Shown piece by piece: positions 50,473 through 60,463 of a stretch of 64,000 nt of DNA. The notes under the pieces are model-generated. The model was given only the letters and a program-made list of their open reading frames with translations. It was not told where the DNA came from and ran no database searches. Position 1 is the first letter of the stretch. Each line of letters begins with the position of its first letter. The position numbers and the translations under genes were made by a program. The stretch covers positions 1,612,001 through 1,676,000 of the forward strand of contig JAKUDP010000007.1 in NCBI GenBank assembly GCA_022570795.1, in the 5' to 3' direction. Origin of the DNA: Sphaerulina vaccinii. Lineage: Eukaryota; Ascomycota; Dothideomycetes; Mycosphaerellales; Mycosphaerellaceae.

Positions 50473-51501
50473 CTACTGCATCGCTTTGCTCCACCACATA
50501 TCGTGCTCAATGACCAGATTTCTGAGCCTCACTGCCAGAGGTGGTGACCAGGAGTTGTGTATGTCGTCGATGCAGTCGATCAACGCCACTTTTGAGTGCA
50601 GCATACTGTCCTCGACTTCAACGCTGCCCTCACACAATACCACATGCGCATTGAAGAGCGCGGGACCCAGCAAGTCGAGCCCAAACTGCCCGAAGTCGAT
50701 CGCCTTCTGAGTCTCTTTAGCGCGGCTGAGCGTGATGCACACTGCGGCAAAGCGTGTAGCGTGGAAGGTTGCCGAGTCGTGGAGAAAGTCGTAGTACTTC
50801 TGAGTGGTAATGTTCGCGTTGAAGGTGCTGTCTTCTGATAGTTCGAGTTTGGCGAGTTCGGGAGTGGTGATGATGTGGTCGCTCTGCGAGAGGTCAAATT
50901 TTGGTTCGCGGGCGTGTTCTGCCTCGATTGGCTTGGTGGCTGAGCGGTTTCTGGGACTCTTCTTGGCGTACATGTGTCTGCTGGTACGTCTGTGCTTGGT
51001 AGGGAAGTCTTCGTAGTCGCTGTCGTCATCGCGAGCACGCTTGAGTGAAGGAGTCGTGGTCGTCAAGCTATCTCTGCGGTCGGTCTTTTCTTTGCCCACT
51101 GGGCTGTCTGCGACCTGGGCCGTCTGTTTGTCGCGGTACTGTTGGAGAAGCTCGTCTGGCATAGCGGCGAGCACGCTGTCAACGATATGTGGCCCTGTGG
51201 CCTGCTTGACGATGTTTGGCGATATGCCCTCATCTTTGAGCCATCTCTGAAGATGCTGGGTGGTGACCTCGTCGCTACGTTTGTCTGCGTAGTCGCGTGA
51301 TTGTGCTTCAGCAGGCTGGAGAACGGTGATCTCTGGATCGGCGAAGCCATCGCGGAGGACTTCTGCGTCGATGTTCTCGGTTACAAAGGCCTCGTCAATG
51401 CCTTTCGTGATGAGATATTGCCGTATGTAGTTGGTGAAGTTGGTACGCAGCAAGACCAGCTCAGCCGCGGTCAAAGAAATGGCAAGGGCAGCGGTCTCCA
51501 T
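50473..51501 (-). CDS. Hypothetical nuclear-type protein, 342 residues
   Basis: ATG at 51501 (METAALAISLTAAELVLLR); the frame extends upstream only from a TTG. The N-terminal 60 residues are helical (LLRTNFTNYIRQYLITKGI) and could mediate dimerisation. A basic, disordered middle contains KRARDDDSDYEDFPTKHRR, a bipartite-like nuclear signal. The C-terminal 120 residues are folded-looking with FHATRFAAVCITLSRAKE and end in IEHDMWWSKAMQ. No named domain is recognised. Confidence 0.65.
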   Translation of the reverse strand: METAALAISLTAAELVLLRTNFTNYIRQYLITKGIDEAFVTENIDAEVLRDGFADPEITVLQPAEAQSRDYADKRSDEVTTQHLQRWLKDEGISPNIVKQATGPHIVDSVLAAMPDELLQQYRDKQTAQVADSPVGKEKTDRRDSLTTTTPSLKRARDDDSDYEDFPTKHRRTSRHMYAKKSPRNRSATKPIEAEHAREPKFDLSQSDHIITTPELAKLELSEDSTFNANITTQKYYDFLHDSATFHATRFAAVCITLSRAKETQKAIDFGQFGLDLLGPALFNAHVVLCEGSVEVEDSMLHSKVALIDCIDDIHNSWSPPLAVRLRNLVIEHDMWWSKAMQ

Positions 51502-51854
51502 TGGGATGGCTTGGAGGTCGTGAGATGTCGGAGAAATGGTCGAAATGTTGGAAGACTTGGTGCAAAAGTAGCTGAGGACTGGAACTGTGAGCAAGATGTA
51601 AGTCAAGAAGATCAGAAGCCATCAGGAAGGAGGAACATACTTATAGTATCCACGACAATGACAGTGAGTATGCTATTGAAGTGAGCTCCGTATACATGTG
51701 AACAATAGAGGTGAATGAATTGTGAATACTCCAAGTGAAGCTGCTATTGTGAAAAGATAAGCTCTCGGCGCGCTAGTGTTTCATAGCTTATAGCTTGGTG
51801 AATTCTGCGCTAGTATGGTCACGAATAGCACAATATGACCGACAAAAGACATAC

Positions 51855-52165
51855 CTCTCCACTACCAGGCAAGTTCTGCGCCGTCACGATCATATTGAGC
51901 CCAGTGATCGTGGGTCGTCCTGTTCTCAGATTTACTTCCAGGCCTGATACCACTCCACTGCGAGGTAGATTCTGCGCCATCAGGATCGCGATGGACCCAG
52001 TGAGCACAGCTCGTCCTTCTCTCAGAGAGAGAGCGCCAGATCGTTCACTTCACTCCGCTACTAGGCAAACTCTGCGCCATCATGATCGCATGGATACGGT
52101 GAGCGTGGCCTTGCCTGTTCTCAGGGATAGTTCCAGGCCTGGCTTCACTTCGATTCAAAGGCTCT
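51855..52165. repeat. Three tandem copies of an about 98-bp repeat
   Basis: The word TTCTGCGCC or CTCTGCGCC recurs at 51874, 51970 and 52070 (spacing 96 and 100). Each is preceded by an ACTACCAGGCA-like segment, with ACGATC/GGATCG after it and TGTTCTCAG or CTTCTCTCAG further on. Copies are diverged. The array is flanked by the 5' side of the gene at 50473-51501 and the 3' end of the gene at 52266-54005. No coding potential is apparent. Confidence 0.75.
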
Positions 52166-52265
52166 TGTAATAGGCCTCCGAGCCTGGCGTCGCACAGCAC
52201 TTTGGGCGCATGTACTACTTGAGTAGGACGCAGATTATGGCTTGTTCCGATCTTGGTTCACTTCA

Positions 52266-54005
52266 TTACGTGCGACTCTTTCTGACTTTATCCATGCCCA
52301 AGCCCAGCCGACCAAACGGCATGTTCATCTTAGTCCTAGTCAACACTCCAGGCTCGTGGATATGACGACTGTCTGCAACAGGGTTGGTCACTGCAACAGA
52401 CATGCCTCCTTCACTGAGGCAACCGAAGCGGTGGGGATAGTGGACGCTGGCCGAGTCTTCCGCAGCTCCCGTGACGCGTTCCACAGACTGTTCATCGGAA
52501 GTGGTATCTGGGATTGTGCCAAAGATGATTGCATCATCCTGTGTGTTCGCTTCGACGTCAAAGTGCAAGCCTTGTTTCTGTGCTACAGATGGATCCCTAT
52601 GTCTGGCAACGAAGAACATGATATGCTCGCCCTCCTTCACGATGCTCTGGTCCGGTGACTGGCTTCCAGTACCGCTCTTGTAAGCTTCAAACATGAGAGA
52701 ACTTGCATCTTCTAGTGCTGGCATTTCACCTGTCTGAGGATCCGCAACCTTGAAGAATCGAGCTCCACCTTTGAGGGATCCAGCAAAGCGTGCTTGCCTC
52801 AGCTTGTGGTAGTAAAGTGTCGAGCTCGCTTCATTCCCGACCAATCCGTGAACGTCTATGGGCCGTGAGGGCCACAGTTTCTGGATGAAATTCTCTCGGA
52901 ACTTCGCCAGCTTTTGCTCCGATAGGCTCTTCCCGAGGTGGTACTTGAGAGGCGTCGGCGGCACAACGAGAGCAAAGACCTGAAATGGAGGAGATAGATC
53001 GCTCGTGGGAACGCCGATGGTTCGCGAATATGCGTCCAAAGCTTTCCTGCAAGCAATTGCGGGCTGAATTTCAAGCTCGGGATCCTGGGCCAGGTGCAGC
53101 GCTTCTGCCTTACTGTCGTTGGTCGAAGGTGTTGTCGTGGTATTGCGTGCTGGACCTAGAGCTTGTAGACTATAGTTGTTGCAGTGCGTAATCTTGTGGA
53201 ACACAGTGAGAGGCACGAGTGGTGCCTGATAATTGAGAGGAAGGCTGTACGCGCTGAAAGGCAGGCGAATGGTACGCGACTGAAGCTCTGAGCACGAAGT
53301 AGGCTCAAACTTACCAGTTTGAGAGTCAAGCTCAAAGCGGCGTATAGACAGCGAGCCTCGACCTTTCGTAGGGGAACGACTGGCAAGAGCGAGATCTATG
53401 GTGAACGTGTCTGGTCTGCGGTACTCCAGGCATGAGGGGATCTCAAGCACCAATGACTGCTGACCTTTCGAAGTATCTGAGAGAGGTATTTGCGAATCCG
53501 GATAAGATGGAGGCGGATCGGTAATCAGGGCGTATGCGAGACCTTCTTCTCCGTATGGAGAGCTATGAGGAACTGGCAGCCGATCAACTATAGCTGTGAC
53601 CACGTCTATCGGCTTCTCTAGTGCAGCTACCGAGCGAAGTTGCTGTATTGTTCGCGCTTCCACTTCGAGCTCTGCGAAGCCCTTTGTCAACAGTAGAACG
53701 AGCAGGGAAGGCGTGGCATTGGGTCGCGTAGTCCGGCCTCGAAAAGCGGGCTTTATGGCTGCTGTAAGGTCCGACAGTATGCCAGTCCTCGCGGCGACGG
53801 TGCCCATGAAGAGTCCATGGCCTGCCAATGCCTCTCCAGTAATCTTAGATGTGCCAGTATCCTCGTCAATGCTTTCTTCGTACTCTGTCTGATCTTCATA
53901 TCCGCCGAAGCATCGGTGTTGCTCCTGCCATTGGGGTGGCAGTATCGTCCCAAATGGCAATCTTCCAGCTCTTACATGCTGCAACGCTCGCCTCCCGCAC
54001 AGCAT
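52266..54005 (-). CDS. Hypothetical protein, 579 residues, possibly mitochondrial
   Basis: ATG at 54005. The N-terminus, MLCGRRALQHVRAGRLPFGT, is Arg-rich without acids, as in a mitochondrial presequence; the open frame upstream lacks an ATG. Then come an acidic linker and a folded-looking segment, GLFMGTVAARTGILSDL and PSLLVLLLTKGFAELEVEA. The overall layout might suggest a FIST-like sensory protein, but the similarity I can see is weak and I do not assert it. The C-terminal third contains FFKVADPQTGEMPAL. No membrane segment. Codon phase is clean with no internal break. Confidence 0.6.
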   Translation of the reverse strand: MLCGRRALQHVRAGRLPFGTILPPQWQEQHRCFGGYEDQTEYEESIDEDTGTSKITGEALAGHGLFMGTVAARTGILSDLTAAIKPAFRGRTTRPNATPSLLVLLLTKGFAELEVEARTIQQLRSVAALEKPIDVVTAIVDRLPVPHSSPYGEEGLAYALITDPPPSYPDSQIPLSDTSKGQQSLVLEIPSCLEYRRPDTFTIDLALASRSPTKGRGSLSIRRFELDSQTGKFEPTSCSELQSRTIRLPFSAYSLPLNYQAPLVPLTVFHKITHCNNYSLQALGPARNTTTTPSTNDSKAEALHLAQDPELEIQPAIACRKALDAYSRTIGVPTSDLSPPFQVFALVVPPTPLKYHLGKSLSEQKLAKFRENFIQKLWPSRPIDVHGLVGNEASSTLYYHKLRQARFAGSLKGGARFFKVADPQTGEMPALEDASSLMFEAYKSGTGSQSPDQSIVKEGEHIMFFVARHRDPSVAQKQGLHFDVEANTQDDAIIFGTIPDTTSDEQSVERVTGAAEDSASVHYPHRFGCLSEGGMSVAVTNPVADSRHIHEPGVLTRTKMNMPFGRLGLGMDKVRKSRT

Positions 54006-54435
54006 CGACCTGACGCCCCGGTGTCGCGGAACTGGACTTGCGTTTGATCTGAAGATCGACGACGACGCAGACGACGCGGGTGAGAAGCTTTCGGGGAACG
54101 GTCCGAGCTCCGCGCCTGCCTCAACTTTGCTTTCCACAACCTCCAGGGTAAGACCTCTCCTCCTCTTCTCTTTCTTTGCTTCCACAACCAACAAGTCGAC
54201 AACAAAAGTCGACAACAACTTGGAAGCCGTCTTTCAACAAGAGCGACATCAAGCCAGCAGTGATCAACTCACCGCCCCTGACATATCTCAAGACCATTGA
54301 GAATACGGTAGGAGCTGCTTCACATTCCTCTCCTTTCGTTGCCATCCAGTTCATCACTTATCTCAATGTCTAGTGACGGGCGCCTTCTCCGGTCTGAGAA
54401 ACACACCAAGTGCACGGTCACCACAACTGCTAGCA

Positions 54436-54600
54436 ATGGCCGCGAGCACGCAGCCAGAGTTGGACGAGAGCAAGTGCTATTTTCTCAAGCTCAGCGGCGA
54501 GCTTCGCAACCGAATTAATCCTAGTTTGGTAATTGACATCCGCAGAGCTTGCAGGTCTTACATGCTGAACTCAAGTGCGTGGAAGTCCGCTTCAACATAG
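54436..54600 (+). pseudogene. F-box-like gene fragment
   Basis: 54 codons from ATG at 54436. Residues 13-27 (KCYFLKLSGELRNRI) are the start of the fungal CYFLKLPxELRNRIY (2EXR/F-box-like) pattern. The Y-E-L continuation and the rest of the domain are missing. It is either a truncated remnant or a first exon whose partner has been lost; no downstream exon could be joined. Confidence 0.45.
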
Positions 54601-54742
54601 GGGATCAAGCATGGAGAAATAGCGACCATATACTACAAAAATCATGAAGTTTGCTCAGATTCATTCGCCGTAAGTTGTAGATGCGAATGCACTCACCTTG
54701 TTGGCAGGACCCTAGACGCGACCGCCTCACTTGTTCCTTCCA

Positions 54743-55414
54743 ATGTCAAGACACATACCCAATCCAGAAGATCATCCCACGAACGAAAATATGGCCCACC
54801 AGGCATGGACAGTCGACGACATCACAAGCGTCCTCGATAAAAGCAACCTCTTCGCAGCAGAACAACACAAGTCCCAGATCGAAATCGTCTACGACAAGAC
54901 ATGGCAGAGTCTCCTCAAAGCTGGAATGCTGAAGAAACACGATCCCATCCGGGCAGAAAAGGTCAGAGCCAAAATCTGTCTTTGCATTACATATTCCTTC
55001 ACTTCACTGATAGGAACCATACAGATCATCCAACAATCTTTCACCGTCCTAAACGACCTCGACTTTCTCCACTCAATCGCCCAAACCACGCTCCTCGCAG
55101 CTCGAACCATCCATTCTCAGGTCCACGACATGCAAAGGAAACTCTTGACAATCTTCTCCAGAATCGCTTATCAATCGAGATCAGAGTACTACACCACGCC
55201 TCTGCCACCAGACTTACCTGCTGAAGTCATCGAAAGGGCTACGCGAAGATGCTCGAGGGGAAGGAGTAGGATGGTGCGAAGGTTGAAAATGGTTGAAATC
55301 ATAAGCCGATTTGATGATGCTAGGGAAAGGTTGGGGATGTTTGGGTTGTGGGAAGAGGCTACGAGGGATACTACCATGGGGAAGCTGACGAAGTGGGGGC
55401 CGTGGGGTGAGTAG
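54743..55414 (+). CDS. Hypothetical helical protein, 223 residues
   Basis: ATG at 54743 (MSRHIPNPEDHPT); the frame before it begins with a TTG. After a polar N-terminus comes a helix-rich core: DDITSVLDKSNLFAAEQ, then a hydrophobic stretch ICLCITYSFTSLIGTIQIIQ (residues about 78-97, borderline for a membrane helix), and HSIAQTTLLAARTIH. The C-terminus is basic (RRCSRGRSRMVRRLK). It ends about 30 bases from the stop of the convergent RNase T2 gene. No known family. Confidence 0.6.
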   Translation: MSRHIPNPEDHPTNENMAHQAWTVDDITSVLDKSNLFAAEQHKSQIEIVYDKTWQSLLKAGMLKKHDPIRAEKVRAKICLCITYSFTSLIGTIQIIQQSFTVLNDLDFLHSIAQTTLLAARTIHSQVHDMQRKLLTIFSRIAYQSRSEYYTTPLPPDLPAEVIERATRRCSRGRSRMVRRLKMVEIISRFDDARERLGMFGLWEEATRDTTMGKLTKWGPWGE

Positions 55415-55445
55415 TACAAAGACTGCGATTCTGTGTTATATTGAT

Positions 55446-56736
55446 CTATTTGCTTTGCCACTGGATCGTCAAGGCTATGGAGTGACCGCTACCACCGTAT
55501 ACCTTGGCCTGCGTGCTTCCGCTTGGGACGGAGTCTGCGGAAAAGGCGCTCGAGCTGCTGTAGAGCAGAGTGTTGCCGTTGGCTGTGAAGACTGTGCTGG
55601 AGACACCTGAAGCACAGCTGAGAGCTCCGGAGACAATACCGCAGTTACCCTTCGAGGACTGAAGAGTGAAGCCATTGCCCGATGCAGAGGCTGTGAATGT
55701 CGCGCAAGTTCCAGATGTGTACCAGGTACCACCCGAGATGATACAACCGTTCTGGCTGCCGCCATTCACGACGTTGAGGTAGCCAGATCCGGAGAATGCT
55801 TGGCCTGGTGAGGATGTGGGTTGGGAGCCACCGCTTGAGGTTGTCGAGGATGGGGAGCTTGAGCTGCTCTTGGGCTTGTACTTAATGCCAGTGCTTGGGC
55901 AGTTGGACTTTGTCAGTGAGTCGACTGGAACGAAGCTGCCGGTTTGCACTGAGCCGCGGACATTGTAGAAGTACCAGGCTTCGTCAAGTGCGCCGGAGGC
56001 ACAGCCAAGGTATGGTGTCTTGCCGTAGTGCTTGGCAAGTGCTTGCTGGAGCTGCGAGAGGGTGTAGGTCGCTGTGGTTGAGGGAGTGATGCCTTCGGCT
56101 GAGAGCCAATCGTAGGTTGGAAGACCTTTGAATAGATCGACGACCTTTTGGAAGAAGTCTGGAACTTCTTCCGTAGGCTGGTAGTTGGTGTAGCAGTCTG
56201 GGTCCAGGGTTGAGATGCAGGTACCGTGCTTGCCCCATTCTGTGACAAGGATTAGCACTCATTCTATAAGTCTTTATTGTAAGCGACTTACCATGCTCCC
56301 AGAACGTCTCTGCTGAGCCTGAGTTGCTTTGCCAGTAGGTGTTCATGTAGTTCACCAGGTCCTGCTTGCCAGCTGCGTTCAAGATCTGAGTGATGTTCGT
56401 GTAGGCACGGCTATCATCACAGCTCGCCTCGTAGGTGCCATCGCAGTTGTCAGGCCAGAGTCCGTGGATCGTCCAAGAGTTAGATGGGCCAACAACCGGG
56501 TCTGTGTCCCAGAACTGGGTCTGCAGGAGCGCACCTCCCGGAGCATTGAAGCAGCAGAGATTCGACTGAGCGGTGGTGTTCTGGCACGACAGCTGCCCAT
56601 CGGTGCTGCAAGATGCTGAAGCTCTGCCAAGTAGAAGACCGTCTCTTGCCACTGGACTTTGCATGAACCCAAGAACTTGTTGAGCAGCCGCAAGCCCTGA
56701 AAGTGCCACTTTCGAAGCAGTCTTGATGGAAGGCAT
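55446..56736 (-). CDS. Secreted/vacuolar RNase T2, Rny1 type
   Basis: Exons 56736-56292 and 56239-55446 (52-base intron, GTAAGT, branch GTGCTAATCC, CACAG, phase 1), 412 residues. The start MPSIKTASKVALSGLAAAQQ is a likely signal peptide, preferred over an upstream ATG at 56817. CAS I is SWTIHGLWPDNCDG (H91) and CAS II, restored by the splice, is FWEHEWGKHGTC (E149, H153); these are the catalytic residues of T2 RNases, which cut RNA through 2',3'-cyclic phosphates. Many Cys pairs fit the disulfides. A Ser-rich linker leads to a C-terminal domain of about 110 residues (YLNVVNGGSQNGCIISGGTW), as in yeast Rny1. Divergent from the enoyl-CoA hydratase gene. Confidence 0.93.
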
Positions 56737-57250
56737 GTTGTCGGTGATGTTCAGCTTCTCGTACAGACTGCTCGCTTGGGAGGCCACTCCATTTTGTACT
56801 CTTGCCGACCAGGCCATCTTTGCTGATTTTCAGAACAACCTTCCTGTTCCGTGCTGATGTCCGTCGTAGGTTCCCTAGATTCATGCACAATAGCCGAATA
56901 CTCGCATCTAATGGTAGTATTCGTGGCGTTTGCTTGCTTCGACCTGCATTTCGATCGACCTTGGAGCAGCTCAGCCGGTCGTACTTGTCAACATGAGGCA
57001 GGCGGTCATCCAGTCGTCGTTGTCTCAAACGGCTAGTCATCCGAACAATAGGCGTGTTCCGCTCCTTGCTTGGTTGTCTGGCAAAACGCGTGCTGAGACA
57101 ATTGGCTCGTGCTTCAGATAAGAGTGGCGATCTCCCGCTCTCGGGTCGTTCCTGCACGCCAAATCGTCATTGGCAGGGCTTGTGTGGCTTGGAGGGCCAC
57201 TCTGGTGAATTGCTGGCGTGAACGTCGACCATGGAGTTCACCCTCACAAG
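56737..57250. promoter_or_regulatory. Divergent intergenic region
   Basis: 514 bases between the RNase T2 and enoyl-CoA hydratase start codons, so both promoters lie here. No specific sites can be named. Confidence 0.5.
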
Positions 57251-58234
57251 ATGTTGTTCACGATAGCAAAGCGCCAGGCGACGCGCAGCAATGTCTTTGC
57301 ACAATGCACGAGGCAGACACTGGCGGCGAGCTACAGCTCAGCATCTGGAACCTCATTGACCTCTCCGATCAAGATTTCGACCATCCCAGCACCTCACACG
57401 GGCGAGATCACGGTCGTGTCGTTGAACAGACCCAAGGCTCGCAATGCCATATCGCGTCAGCTGCTCACGGAGCTGAAGGGAATCGTAGACCAGGTCCACA
57501 GTGAGGGCGTGAAGGGCAGCACGCGAGTTCTGATACTTACTTCGGAGAGTGACGATGCTTTCTGTGCTGGAGCAGACTTGAAGGAGCGTCGGACCATGAC
57601 AGAGGACGAGTATGCGCAATATTTGAGCTTGGATCAGATATGAGAACTTATGCTATCCAGTACACGCGACTTTCTCAAAACTCTCCGCGGCACGTTCACA
57701 CGCCTCTCTACGCTACCTATTCCCACCATCTCCGCCATCAGCAGCACCGCCTTTGGTGGTGGTCTCGAGTTAGCACTCTGCACGAACTTCCGGGTTATAG
57801 CTTCTACGGCGCTTGTAGGCCTGCCGGAGACCAGACTGGCTATTATACCTGGTGCTGGTGGCACCTTCCGTCTACCTGCACTTATTGGACAGAGTAGAGC
57901 ACGCGACCTGATCCTAACAGGACGACGCGTTTCGGGAGAAGAAGCATACTTCATTGGCCTCGCGGATCGCATTGTACAGATCACTGAAGATGAGCTGAAA
58001 GGTGGTACAGGAGTGGCGAGAGGCAAGGTCTTTGAGCAAGCTGTGGAGATGGCAAACACGATCTGCGAGGGCGGTCCCATTGCCATCAAGGCTGCAATGC
58101 AGGCTGTGAATGGATGGGAGAAGGGCGAAGCGAGTGAGAATGCCGCCTATGATCTGGTTCTGCCAACGAGCGACAGGACTGAAGCGCTGAAAGCATTCGG
58201 CGAGAAGAGGAAGCCAACTTTCAGAGGGAGGTAG
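57251..58234 (+). CDS. Mitochondrial enoyl-CoA hydratase/isomerase, methylglutaconyl-CoA hydratase (AUH)-like
   Basis: Exons 57251-57609 and 57661-58234 (51-base intron GTATGC to ATCCAG, phase 2), 310 residues. The N-terminus (MLFTIAKRQATRSNVFAQ) is a mitochondrial presequence. Crotonase signatures are LNRPKARNAIS, FCAGADLKERR (first oxyanion-hole element), AFGGGLELALCTNFRV and GLPETRLAIIPGAGGTFRLP. The splice gives MTEDDTRDFLKTLRGTFTRL, as in AUH-type proteins, where this enzyme hydrates 3-methylglutaconyl-CoA in leucine breakdown. AUH versus another short-chain hydratase cannot be settled by eye. Ends KPTFRGR. Confidence 0.9.
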
Positions 58235-58381
58235 AGTTGTGCATACATGTTGTACAGTTGCTGACAACCCTTGTTCACCAAGGTACAGCGCGATAAGAAT
58301 AAGCCGTACCTGCACCACAAGTAGTGCGACGTCGAAACAAGGCTTTGACAGAGGCTGCGACCCTGTGCTGCTTACTCTCGG

Positions 58382-59976
58382 GTGCGGCTGAGACGAGACG
58401 TGCCTCGATACAAAGGTATCTTACTGCTTCAGGTCAATCAAGATCTCAATCCACATGTCTGGACTCCCATCTGGCGCGACTTCTACATCAGTATGGGTGG
58501 TCAACACAATTCGTCCTTCTCGTACAATATCACCCGACCATACCCGTTCAGATGGTTCACACCAGTAACTGTGGTTGCAGGATTACTGTTGACAGTGCTG
58601 TTCTCCTGCCTCAATCATGCAACGAACGGCTTCGAACTAGCGGTCACCACTTCAATCTATCCTAACGTTACAACGAGCAAGCGGAATGCCTTACGCGGAC
58701 TACCTGCACTTCTTACTGGAAAGTAGAAGCCCAATTGTCCGCCTGTCAGTCTTCCCACGAACAGCCAGTTCTTCACCAACAGTACTGGCCTACAATACAA
58801 AATCCTCAAAATGACCGAGGATCAGGGACAAGTCATACTCCCAGCGTTGACATATAGCAATAACATTCTCGAAGGCTGCGAGGTAACTTTGGTGGACCTC
58901 AGTATCTCGTCTCATGACAGAACTGCTGCGCAGTATGTGCTACAGGGATTTGGCATCGCTGTCAACACATATGCAACGTGTAACATCACTACCAACGGCG
59001 GTAAGTGTTTATTCGAACCTGGCAGAGATGCAATCTCACGTTCTGTAACTAGGAACAACTACTTTTGATATCGTGAACAGCTACGACCTTCATGAATCAA
59101 ACCAATACGGCAACTTCGTCAGCCAGAACTCGAGCCACAGAGCAAGCCTATGGTGGGGCGAGTCCGTTCTTTCCGTGTACTGGGTCAGGGCTGCCACCGC
59201 TATGGAGAAGAACTCTACCTTTCCTCAGGACGATGTGAACTATGGAAATAACATAAGGAAAGCCGACCTCAAGTTCCCTCCCTACCCAGACGCTTCGAAC
59301 GCCGACATCTTCGATCCTCATTTCTTCAAGCTGGGGTGGCGGGCCATTCTCCAGCAGCCCAACCAGGACTTTTGGGTGTACTGGGACGATAATGAGCCTC
59401 AAGTACAGTCGGCCTCTGACTACTTCGACAGAGGCGTCTATCCCACCGCCTGGTGGCTACCCGCAGAGAAGCTTGCCAGAGCGGCGTGGTCCACCGTCCT
59501 TGCCGACCTAGGGCAGTCCCAGCACCCCAATGTCTTGCTTGACGATAACAGTTTGCAACGAGGAAGCGCGGCAGCATGTCACGAGCTCCACGCCTGGACC
59601 AGAGAGGGATCCATATAATCCTGCCAACAGTACAGGCTCATTGGGTGCTTTCCTGGCGGTTATTGAGACTGCATATGTGTGCAATGTACCACGTCGCAAA
59701 TCGACTGGCACCATTGTTTGGTCGATAATCGTGGCGGATCTGGTATTCTTACAGGCAGTCTGGACAGTGTTCAAGTTGATAGTGGACTTCTATCTTGTCA
59801 AAAGAGAGCCTCGGGCAGCATACTGTCTTGGACGTCAGCAAGAGGCAACCTCGCGCGAGCCTGCAAGCACTCAAACTCTGATCGGGCAGCAGGAAGATCA
59901 CGAACTACCGCTGTTGTCGAAGAGCTACCTACGTCCTGGATATCGAAGACAGGTCACTGAAGACTCAAGAGAATGA
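58382..59976 (+). pseudogene. Large fungal membrane-protein gene, broken by a TAG and a frameshift
   Basis: WTPIWRDFY, then NITRPYPFRWFTPV and a membrane helix (VVAGLLLTVLFSCL), are hallmarks of a lineage-specific fungal membrane family whose name I do not know. The frame hits TAG at 58724-58726 and continues in the same frame (KPNCPPVSLPTNSQFFTNST), as expected for the intact protein. An intron of about 51 bases (GTAAGT to CTAG, ending 59051) follows. Near 59540-59590 the frame must shift to reach TSSTPGPERDPYNP, TAYVCNVPRRKSTG and a C-terminal membrane helix (IIVADLVFLQAVWTVFKLI). With both breaks the gene should not make the full protein. The 5' end is uncertain. Confidence 0.7.
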
Positions 59977-60463
59977 TACGAACTGGATATTACAGACAGA
60001 CAAGTGCTACAACGGAACAGTACAATGTGGCGACAGACTTCTAAAGAGTATGTCCTGGGAACCACCTTAGTTCACCTGGTCAGCAGCATTTGCAGCCAGC
60101 TGAATAGTGACTGACTTACTGGTCAACCATTGGTCTGGACAAAGCCTATCGATTGACTCTTTATACTTCTTCAGTGACCATTTCTCTTTTCTGATCATCT
60201 TACTTTGCATCGTTATCTGTGCTGTGCGGCCACTAGACGGATTTTGTACAACTTCTCGGACCGACAGAGCCGTATAGTATACCGTATTTGCCCATGACTT
60301 AAGATAGCGAATTTCGCTACAGTCTTCACTGGAACACGCTGGGATCCGTAACACCATTCGCAACATAGTTGTAACAGCTACCAGAGCAGCCATACGAGAC
60401 GCCGAGAATGCCTATGATCTTCACATGCTACAACGGCTATCTTTCTATGAACGCAAACGCCAC
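59977..60463. other. Intergenic with a weak minus-strand frame
   Basis: A minus-strand frame at 60393-60067 starts with ATG and codes for 108 residues (CSEIRYLKSWANTVYYTAL). It has no known domain or support beyond length, so I do not call it a gene. Confidence 0.4.

Noticed and set aside
57610..57660. Frame break in the enoyl-CoA hydratase gene
   Set aside because: A 51-base intron with ATCCAG acceptor joins the two crotonase halves in frame.
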